Below are positions 26,618 to 32,220 of a stretch of DNA of 32,220 nt, one piece after another. The DNA is from Salinivirgaceae bacterium. Its GTDB lineage: Bacteria > Bacteroidota > Bacteroidia > Bacteroidales > Salinivirgaceae. The first letter of the stretch is position 1. Each line of letters starts with the position of its first letter. Both the position numbers and the translations under genes were made by a program. The stretch lies in assembly GCA_002869335.1 (NCBI GenBank), contig PKTE01000151.1:1-32220 (forward strand), in the 5' to 3' direction. The notes beneath the pieces are model-generated. The model was not told the origin of the DNA, did not search any database, and worked only from the letters and a program-made list of their open reading frames with translations.

Positions 26618-27118
26618 TTAATTTGATTCAATATAGTAATTAATATGCACAATTAGACTGTCAATAGGATTAATTGTTTCAGTATTTTGTATTAGCACCC
26701 AATTCATATTGTATCTTTTATCTCCACAATCTCCACATTGGTGAACATCAATTTTATATTGTAAGCTATTAGAAGAACTTAAATAATTAATATCTCTTGA
26801 GTACGTTACGATACAGCCTTTTGCTAATGTTTTGGCCCCAACAAGATAATATTGATCAAAATCAATAGGCGGTCTTGATGGGTTGTCAGAGCATCCTAGG
26901 TCCGCTTGTATTGAATCATAAGTTGAAGAGGGTAATTGCGCATATGCTATAGAATCAGTTATTAAATAAGAATCTTCAGCCATAACACTATAGCATTCTT
27001 TCATATTTTGTTCTTTAATTATTAAACCTGTGTTTGATTAATAGTCTAAACAATCAGTTTCTTCTTTGCATCCCAAGAACAAAATAGCAATTGCCGATAT
27101 CAGTAGTATATATTTCAC
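26618..27118 (-). CDS. uncharacterised lipoprotein, interrupted by an in-frame TAA
   Basis: From a GTG at 27116-27118 the frame encodes a lipoprotein signal, KYILLISAIAILFLGC, with the lipobox cysteine at residue 17, then KEETDCLDY. A TAA at 27038-27040 (codon 27) follows, and the same frame continues with SNTGLIIKEQNMKECYSV to the stop at 26618. Read through, it is a 166-position protein. The mature part has PPIDFDQYYLVGAKTLAKGC, DVHQCGDCGDKRYNMNWVLI and several cysteines, a pattern I have seen in small uncharacterised Bacteroidota lipoproteins. The open part alone (from 27004) would have no export signal although it is cysteine-rich, so the full frame is favoured. The stop may be a nonsense mutation or an error. 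Function unknown. Confidence 0.7.
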
Positions 27119-27234
27119 GTTTTTTGTTTTCAAAGATATTAAATCATCTTGATTGTATATTATTCTAACGAATAAATAAGCTATTTTCATGTTTGCTAAT
27201 TCGGTTGCTTATATTAATTGGTTAATTTTACAAT

Positions 27235-28113
27235 ATGATAGTTGCTATTGGCGAATCGGTATACGACATAATCTTTAAAGATGGAAAGCCTGTCTCTTCT
27301 GTTCATGGAGGTAGTATGTATAATGTGGCTATTTCATTGGGTAGGTCAGGTTCCAGAGTTTCATTTGCTGGTTATTATGCAAATGATAAAATAGGGAAGG
27401 CTTCTCAGGTGTTCCTTGCTGAAAATAATGTTGATACACGAAATTTTAACCTCATAAATGGCGCGAAAAGTAACCTGGCTCTTGCTTTTTTGGATAAACA
27501 TGGGGTTCCTTCTTATACATTTTATCGTGATAAGAAATTATCTGGAAATACTATGAATATTAATTTCTTAGAAGTTGATGTATTTCTGGTTGGTTCTTTT
27601 TTTGCTATAAATGATGAGAATTTTTCTGCAATAAAAACATTGATCCATAAAGCAAGGGAGGATAATACCATTATTGTGTATGACCCCAACATAAGAAATC
27701 AGGATATACATAATAATTCAGAGTTAGTTGGAAGAGTAAATCAAATTATGCAATTATCAGACTTTGTGAAAATGTCTGATGAAGATGCTACACAAATTAT
27801 AGGAGAGAAGAACATAAATAAGTGGCATCGGTTTATTAGTACAGCTGGAGTGAATAAATATGTAATTACACGTGGTAAAGAAACTGCAATTGCAATATTC
27901 GATGACGAAGAAATTATTTTTGATGTTCCAAAAATAGAGGTCGTTAGTACCGTTGGTGCTGGTGATGCAACAACTGCTGGTATATTATCCAGTGGGACTA
28001 ATTTTTTATCTTCGCGAGATGAATTTTACAAATCTGTGAAGAGAGGAATTGAATTTGGAAGTCATGTTTGTACTTTATCGGAAAATTTCATAACTGAGGA
28101 TTTTAAAATATAA
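27235..28113 (+). CDS. PfkB family carbohydrate kinase
   Basis: A 292-residue ribokinase-fold sugar or nucleoside kinase. It has the N-terminal GGSMYNVAISLGRSG substrate loop (residues 25-39), YDPNIRN (149-155) and the catalytic anion-hole motif VGAGDATTAG (240-249), with Asp244 as the base. The usual GDxFxxG is GDATTAG, so the Phe is replaced. The closest annotation would be fructokinase-like, but the sugar cannot be named. It opens a compact operon: the next gene follows after 3 nt, then a 4-nt overlap, then a 9-nt gap to mnmE. A TTTG at 27192-27195 may be part of its promoter, but no good -7 element was found. Confidence 0.9.
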   Translation: MIVAIGESVYDIIFKDGKPVSSVHGGSMYNVAISLGRSGSRVSFAGYYANDKIGKASQVFLAENNVDTRNFNLINGAKSNLALAFLDKHGVPSYTFYRDKKLSGNTMNINFLEVDVFLVGSFFAINDENFSAIKTLIHKAREDNTIIVYDPNIRNQDIHNNSELVGRVNQIMQLSDFVKMSDEDATQIIGEKNINKWHRFISTAGVNKYVITRGKETAIAIFDDEEIIFDVPKIEVVSTVGAGDATTAGILSSGTNFLSSRDEFYKSVKRGIEFGSHVCTLSENFITEDFKI

Positions 28114-28116
28114 TAG

Positions 28117-28644
28117 ATGGGGAAACAAAAGCTCAAGGCATATTTGAAAGATCTTGATCAAGCAGAAATTGAAGAGCAGTTAATTGAATTATATGAAACT
28201 TCTAAAGATGTAAAGAAGTATTATGATTTTTTACTCAGTCCGAAGGAGGATAGATTGGTTGATGAATGGAAATCTAAGATAAGCAAAGAGTATTTTCCAG
28301 CCCATGGAAAGCGTCGAAAAGCAAGAAGGAGTATTGGTCAAAAGGCGGTTAAAGAACTTACATTTTTGGGTGTCTCATCTGACGTTGTTGCTGATGTACG
28401 ACTTTATGCCATAGAAATTGCTATTCTTTTTACTGTTGAACAAAAACGATCGGATGTGGCTTTTTATAAGAGCTTTGAGAGTCAATTTGATCAAGCATTA
28501 GCTTTTTTGAGGTATAATGGCATACTTTCTGATTTTAAACCTCGATGCTCAGAAATTGTTAATCGAGTGGAAGAAGCCCAGTGGAGCAATGCTGCTGGTT
28601 TTAAAGAAAAATATATAAATTACTACTTAAAGAAAAAAGAATGA
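28117..28644 (+). CDS. DUF6155 family protein
   Basis: A 175-residue soluble helical protein with DVKKYYDFLLSPKEDRLVDEW and SKEYFPAHGKRRKARRSIGQKAV, which I recognise as the DUF6155 pattern. No function is known. There is no signal peptide or membrane segment. A cluster of Arg/Lys (KRRKARR, about 66-72) could bind nucleic acid, but this is only a suggestion. It begins 3 nt after the PfkB gene, and its stop TGA overlaps the ATG of the exchanger gene (ATGA at 28641-28644), so translation of the two is probably coupled. Confidence 0.8.
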   Translation: MGKQKLKAYLKDLDQAEIEEQLIELYETSKDVKKYYDFLLSPKEDRLVDEWKSKISKEYFPAHGKRRKARRSIGQKAVKELTFLGVSSDVVADVRLYAIEIAILFTVEQKRSDVAFYKSFESQFDQALAFLRYNGILSDFKPRCSEIVNRVEEAQWSNAAGFKEKYINYYLKKKE

Positions 28645-29693
28645 TTGTAGTTCATATTCTGATTTTACTTGCTTCATTTTATGCCCTTGGTGTAATTTGT
28701 TACAAATATTTTATCCCTGCTTTGGATAAAATCTCTAAAAAATTATCAATGCCTTCAGATGTAGCAGGTGCGACGCTTATGGCTGTAGGTTCTTCTGCAC
28801 CTGAGTTGTTTATAGCCTTATTTGCAGTTTTTACTCCAGCTAGTGGAGGCGAAGCAGGTGGTCATGGTGAAATAGGAGTAGGGACCATTATTGGTTCAGC
28901 TCTTTTTAATTTACTTGTCATTTCAGGTGCTGTGGCTGTAGTTAGAACAGCTGTTATTAATTGGAAGCCTGTGATTAGAGATTTGGGCTTTTATACATTA
29001 AGTGTAGCTGTTTTGATTTTTGCATTTTTTGATGGAATAATTTATTGGTGGGAAGCGGCAATTTTTGTTGGGTTGTACCTGGTTTATATATGGATAGTCA
29101 TGAAGTGGAAGCATTGGGTTAAATATGAACCTGAAGCAGAAGAACATGTGGAAGAAGTAAAAGAAGAGAAACGCAATATTATATCAATAATCTTTAATTT
29201 ACTTTTCCCATTTAAACACTATATGTTTCGTTTTTTAATGAGTATTGCTTTGATAGCCTTTTTAAGTTGGGCGTTAGTGGAAAGTGCTATTGGTGTTGCC
29301 CACGCATTTAATATTCCTGAAGCTATAATCGCTCTTACAGTGTTGGCAGCAGGAACTTCTATTCCGGACTTAATTTCTTCAGTTATAGTTTCCAGAAAAG
29401 GCAAAGGTGATATGGGTATTAGTAATGCTATAGGGAGTAATGTTTTTGATGTATTAGTCGGTCTTGGCTTGCCCTGGATGGTGTTTTTGGCATTATACAA
29501 CAAACCAATTCACGTTGGTAATGATACTTTGTTTACATCAGCATTAATATTAATGGGAAGTATTATATTGATGTTTTTGATCTTTCTGGCGAATAAATGG
29601 CGTTTGGGTAAAAAAGCGGGTTATAGTTTAATCGGAATTTATTTGTTATATATTGGATACGAGCTATTTAAATATTATAGTTCAGTGGCTTAA
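28641..29693 (+). CDS. Na+/Ca2+ exchanger family antiporter, NCKX-like
   Basis: A 350-residue inner-membrane cation antiporter with two alpha-repeats. Repeat 1 has MAVGSSAPELF (Glu55) and GVGTIIGSALFNLLV. Repeat 2 has LAAGTSIPDLISSVIVSRKG (Asp243), GDMGISNAIGSNVFDVLVG and GLPW. About ten membrane segments are visible, with an acidic central loop (about 160-178, many Glu). The order and spelling of the second repeat are those of K+-dependent (NCKX) exchangers, in which the Asp of SIPDLI is linked to potassium dependence in vertebrate proteins. It likely exports Ca2+ using the sodium gradient. It overlaps DUF6155 by 4 nt and is followed by mnmE after 9 nt. Confidence 0.92.
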   Translation: MIVVHILILLASFYALGVICYKYFIPALDKISKKLSMPSDVAGATLMAVGSSAPELFIALFAVFTPASGGEAGGHGEIGVGTIIGSALFNLLVISGAVAVVRTAVINWKPVIRDLGFYTLSVAVLIFAFFDGIIYWWEAAIFVGLYLVYIWIVMKWKHWVKYEPEAEEHVEEVKEEKRNIISIIFNLLFPFKHYMFRFLMSIALIAFLSWALVESAIGVAHAFNIPEAIIALTVLAAGTSIPDLISSVIVSRKGKGDMGISNAIGSNVFDVLVGLGLPWMVFLALYNKPIHVGNDTLFTSALILMGSIILMFLIFLANKWRLGKKAGYSLIGIYLLYIGYELFKYYSSVA

Positions 29694-29702
29694 TGTTTTA
29701 TT

Positions 29703-31100
29703 ATGCGGAATTTATTAGAATTTGATGATACTATTTGTGCAATATCAACAGCGCAAGGAGAAGGGGCAATAGCTTTAATTAGGTTAAGCGGAGCAAATTC
29801 CGTTAAAATAGTATCGCAGTTTATTAAATTAGGTAAGAAATCTTTTGAAGAAATTGAAAACAACTGGCAACAGTTTTCCCGATTCAATTATCAAGGTGAA
29901 ACCATTGACGAGGTTATGGTAACTAAATTTGGCAACCCCAAGTCTTATACTGGTGAGGATATGGTTGAAATTGCTTGTCATGGATCGATTTATATTCAGC
30001 ATCGTATTCTTCAGATTTTAGTTGGGGCTGGAGCAAGGGTGGCAAAACCTGGTGAATTTACCCAACGAGCATTTATGAATGGTAAAATGGACCTTTCACA
30101 GGCTGAAGCTGTTGCAGATCTTATCAGTTCTCGCAATCGTATGGCTCACAAGGTAGCTATGAGGCAAATGAAAGGTGAGTTCTCATCAAAATTGGAACAG
30201 CTACGCACTCGCTTAATGGATTTTACAGCCCTGATTGAGTTAGAACTTGACTTTAGTGAGGAGGATGTAGAGTTTGCAGATCGCACTCAATTATTCAACT
30301 TGCTAGGTGAAGTGGATGAAGAAGTATTGAAATTATCTAAGTCTTTTGAGCTGGGCAATGCTATTAAAAATGGAATTCCTGTAGCTATAGTAGGAGAGCC
30401 AAACGTTGGGAAGTCAACATTACTAAATCGATTACTTAATGAAGACCGTGCAATAGTGAGTGACATTGCTGGTACTACACGCGATGTGATAGAAGATACC
30501 ATGGTAATTGACGGTTATGAGTTTCGTTTTATAGATACGGCTGGAATACGAGAATCTACAGATGAAATTGAAAGTAAAGGGATTGAGTTAGCCTTGAGGA
30601 AAGTATCCAAAGCTCGAGTAGTATTATATGTATTTGATGCTCGTTCAGACCAAAATGCTGTTCAGAAAGCACTGCAGCGAATACAATCGAAAGTAATAGA
30701 GGATACTCCAATAATTCCTGTAGCTAATAAAGTTGATTTACTTGAGCACAACCAGAAGCATTATGAGCAGTATTTTAGCGACGAACATGTAATTAGTATC
30801 GCAGCAAAAGAAAATCGAGGAGTTGAAGAACTTGTAAAAATACTAGTGCAGGAAGGTACTCGTGGACTTGAAGATGAAGATCAAATACTTGTAACTAATA
30901 TTCGTCATGTAGAGGCTCTTCAGCATATACATCAAGGAATTGAAAGAATTGTTGAAGGCCTGCAAAATGGTCTGCCTGGAGATCTGCTCTCTTTTGAAAT
31001 TCGACAGGTATTAGAATACATAGCTGATATTACCGGTCAAACAATTACTCCAGATGACGTTTTAGGTCATATCTTCCAGAATTTCTGTATCGGTAAATAG
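29703..31100 (+). CDS. mnmE: tRNA modification GTPase MnmE
   Basis: A 465-residue tetrahydrofolate-binding GTPase that, with MnmG, makes the 5-carboxymethylaminomethyl or related group at U34 of several tRNAs. The N-terminal folate-binding domain starts DDTICAISTAQGEGAIALIRLSG. The central helical domain is PGEFTQRAFMNGKMDLSQAEAV. The embedded G domain has GEPNVGKST (231-239), GTTRDVIED, DTAG (278-281) and NKVD. The C-terminus is the invariant FCIGK. Length and all motifs are normal. It is the last gene of the operon starting at 27235, and no terminator hairpin was seen before the hip locus. Confidence 0.97.
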   Translation: MRNLLEFDDTICAISTAQGEGAIALIRLSGANSVKIVSQFIKLGKKSFEEIENNWQQFSRFNYQGETIDEVMVTKFGNPKSYTGEDMVEIACHGSIYIQHRILQILVGAGARVAKPGEFTQRAFMNGKMDLSQAEAVADLISSRNRMAHKVAMRQMKGEFSSKLEQLRTRLMDFTALIELELDFSEEDVEFADRTQLFNLLGEVDEEVLKLSKSFELGNAIKNGIPVAIVGEPNVGKSTLLNRLLNEDRAIVSDIAGTTRDVIEDTMVIDGYEFRFIDTAGIRESTDEIESKGIELALRKVSKARVVLYVFDARSDQNAVQKALQRIQSKVIEDTPIIPVANKVDLLEHNQKHYEQYFSDEHVISIAAKENRGVEELVKILVQEGTRGLEDEDQILVTNIRHVEALQHIHQGIERIVEGLQNGLPGDLLSFEIRQVLEYIADITGQTITPDDVLGHIFQNFCIGK

Positions 31101-31194
31101 ATGTAAGTAACAGTAAGTCAATAATATAACACAAATAGATAATCAAAAATTACATATTTGCAGGAAAGTCGTCTTTGAAACTTAAAAGCAAAAT

Positions 31195-31212
31195 TATACC
31201 CGAACAGATATA
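31195..31212 (+). promoter_or_regulatory. HipB operator O1 (degenerate)
   Basis: TATACC-CGAACA-GATATA has the same layout as the two downstream copies but with the right half one base off. It lies exactly 41 bp before O2. Confidence 0.7.
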
Positions 31213-31227
31213 AACTTTAATAAAACA

Positions 31228-31259
31228 TTTGTTTTTATACCCGAAAAGGTATAATATTG
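31228..31259 (+). promoter_or_regulatory. hipB promoter
   Basis: TTTG at 31228-31231 and TAATATTG at 31252-31259 (one mismatch to TAnnTTTG) are 20 nt apart, a normal Bacteroidota -33/-7 arrangement. Transcription would begin near 31266, leaving a leader of about 30 nt. Operator O2 fills the space between the two elements. Confidence 0.65.
31236..31253 (+). promoter_or_regulatory. HipB operator O2
   Basis: TATACC-CGAAAA-GGTATA, a perfect 6-bp inverted repeat with a 6-bp spacer. It resembles the TATCC-N8-GGATA operators of E. coli HipB and would block RNA polymerase when bound. Confidence 0.85.
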
Positions 31260-31276
31260 TATTTAAATGTGGTTTT

Positions 31277-31294
31277 TATACCCGAAAAGGTATA
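31277..31294 (+). promoter_or_regulatory. HipB operator O3
   Basis: Identical to O2 over all 18 bases plus the preceding GTTTT, and 41 bp from it. It ends three bases before the hipB start codon, so it lies in the leader. Confidence 0.85.
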
Positions 31295-31297
31295 GTT

Positions 31298-31513
31298 ATG
31301 AAAAAAAAATTAGTAAAATTTGTTAAGGATCGTAGAAAAATGCTTGGATTAACTCAGGAAGAGTTAGCAGAGAAAGCAGGAGTGGGGTTACGTTTCATTC
31401 GTGATTTAGAACAGGGAAAGGAAACCCTGCGTATGGATAAAGTAAATCAGGTATTAGCATTATTTGGTCATGAATTATTACCGGTAGAAACTAAAAAACT
31501 AAGTGATGAGTAG
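31298..31513 (+). CDS. hipB: HipB-like antitoxin, XRE-family repressor
   Basis: A 71-residue DNA-binding protein with one helix-turn-helix (LGLTQEELAEKAGVGLRFIRDLEQGK) followed by a short C-terminal tail. An ATG at 31229 in the same frame would extend it across the promoter and two operators, so 31298 is chosen. In HipBST and HipBA loci this protein binds operators and holds the kinase. Three operator copies precede it, which shows autoregulation. It overlaps the next gene by 8 nt, indicating coupled translation. Confidence 0.88.
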   Translation: MKKKLVKFVKDRRKMLGLTQEELAEKAGVGLRFIRDLEQGKETLRMDKVNQVLALFGHELLPVETKKLSDE

Positions 31514-31835
31514 GAAGGGTAAAGTATATTACGAAGATCAATATTGTGGTATAATTGAAGAAACTGAAACAGGATATTGTTTTACTTATGATTCAGAGTA
31601 TGTTGATAATAATGAATCAAAAGCTATAAGTAAGACATTGCCATTGGTAAAGGGAGCCTATACTTCAAAGACAATGTTTCCCTTTTTCGATGGATTAATA
31701 CCAGAAGGTTGGTTATTGGATATTGCCCAAAAACATTGGAAAATTGATGAACGTGATCGTATGGCTTTGTTACTTACATGTTGTAATGACTGCATCGGTG
31801 CGGTTAGTGTAAAAGCTTTAAATGAAGAAGAATGA
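31506..31835 (+). CDS. hipS: HipS-like protein (HipA N-terminal subdomain)
   Basis: A 109-residue protein equal to the N-terminal subdomain of HipA. It starts MSRKGKVYYEDQYCGIIEE and has ISKTLPLVKGAYTSKTMFPFFDGLIPEGWLLD, the core of that domain. In the three-gene HipBST systems this piece is a separate polypeptide, HipS, shown in E. coli to be the antitoxin of the HipT kinase. A GTG three bases earlier is possible, but the ATG at 31506 is simpler. Its length is close to that of E. coli HipS. A 114-bp gap follows before hipT, unlike the usual close packing. Confidence 0.88.
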   Translation: MSRKGKVYYEDQYCGIIEETETGYCFTYDSEYVDNNESKAISKTLPLVKGAYTSKTMFPFFDGLIPEGWLLDIAQKHWKIDERDRMALLLTCCNDCIGAVSVKALNEEE

Positions 31836-31949
31836 AACGAGCATAAATTTTAACATTCTAAATTTTCGTAAAGAATGATTAAAATTATTGAGAGTTACTG
31901 AATGTATTTAAATTTTTTGAAAATTCAGAAAACAAAAAATTTCTAACAG

Positions 31950-32220
31950 ATGAACAACAAATGTTTATATTGCTATCAAGAAAATGATTCAGGAGTAGAA
32001 GATTTTCATCCTGGATGTAGTAAAAAAATGTTTGGTACTGAAGAACCGCCAGTATTGGACTATTCTTTTTCTGAAATGGCCAAACTAGCAGAAAAAGTTA
32101 TAAGCACAAGTGTTACAGTTCCAGGGGTTCAGGCAAAACTGTCTTTACATTTAGATAAAAAGGGTGGAAGACCTTCAAAATTAACATTGGTTGGTTTGTG
32201 GGGAGATTATATATTAAAAC
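31950..32220 (+). CDS. hipT: HipT-like Ser/Thr kinase toxin (partial, cut by window end)
   Basis: The first 90 residues of a HipA/HipT-type kinase lacking the N-terminal subdomain, which is encoded by hipS. The start is MNNKCLYCYQENDSGV. A C-x2-C-x11-H-x2-C pattern (Cys5, Cys8, His20, Cys23) suggests a small zinc knuckle. Then come EMAKLAEKVI and VTVPGVQAKLSLHLD, the start of the kinase fold, and LVGLWGDYILK, where the ATP-binding lysine region begins. The catalytic residues lie beyond the edge. By homology the kinase would phosphorylate a tRNA synthetase and stop translation. Position, domain content and the preceding hipB-hipS support a HipBST module. Confidence 0.85.
   Translation, partial: MNNKCLYCYQENDSGVEDFHPGCSKKMFGTEEPPVLDYSFSEMAKLAEKVISTSVTVPGVQAKLSLHLDKKGGRPSKLTLVGLWGDYILK

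Noticed and set aside
31229-31297. HipB start at the upstream ATG
   Set aside because: It would place two operators and the -7 element inside the coding region. The residues MFLYPKRYNIVFKCG merely translate the repeats.

Overview
The window looks like a stretch of a Bacteroidota chromosome, probably an anaerobic or facultative member of the Bacteroidales/Marinilabiliales. This is inferred from AT-rich DNA, several promoters of the Bacteroidota type (TAnnTTTG at -7, sometimes TTTG at -33), few Shine-Dalgarno sites, many lipoproteins and families common in that phylum (DUF4301, DUF6155, DUF368, SiaB/SiaC, S9 dipeptidyl peptidase, M23 peptidase with an N-terminal membrane anchor). No rRNA, tRNA, CRISPR array, insertion sequence or prophage gene was seen.

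Layout. 1-1451: two tandem PQQ-type beta-propeller lipoproteins, the first cut by the window edge. 1514-9745, all on the minus strand: a CysK/CBS-type PLP enzyme, shikimate dehydrogenase (aroE), a DUF368 polyprenyl-phosphate translocase, threonine synthase (thrC), a large TPR protein, a DUF4301 protein and an EamA permease. 10062-16541, plus strand: an acyl-phosphate energy cluster, pta / 3-hydroxyacyl-CoA dehydrogenase-like / ackA / ptb / (terminator) / ptb / buk. These enzymes convert acetyl-CoA and butyryl- or branched acyl-CoA to the acid while making ATP. 17067-18762: an M23 peptidase and an unrecognised protein. 18812-20962: a DPP-IV-like peptidase on the minus strand. 21104-25514: a lipoprotein, a small secreted protein and a 1024-residue ABCG-like transporter with an N-terminal TerB-like region. 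25592-27118, minus strand: siaB-siaC partner-switch genes and a lipoprotein. 27235-31100: a tight operon of PfkB kinase, DUF6155, NCKX-like Na+/Ca2+ exchanger and mnmE. 31195-32220: a HipBST three-gene toxin-antitoxin locus, with hipT running off the edge.

The most striking signals are these. (1) Three otherwise intact genes (thrC, pta and a lipoprotein) each carry one in-frame stop with clear homologous or signal-peptide coding on both sides. (2) hipBST is preceded by three TATACC-N6-GGTATA-type operators at an exact 41-bp period, one of them lying inside the predicted promoter. (3) pta-ack and ptb-buk acid-kinase pathways are interleaved, with duplicated ptb and an atypical dehydrogenase. 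(4) An ABC transporter fused to a TerB-like domain sits in an operon with two uncharacterised exported proteins and is convergent with an orphan SiaB/SiaC pair.
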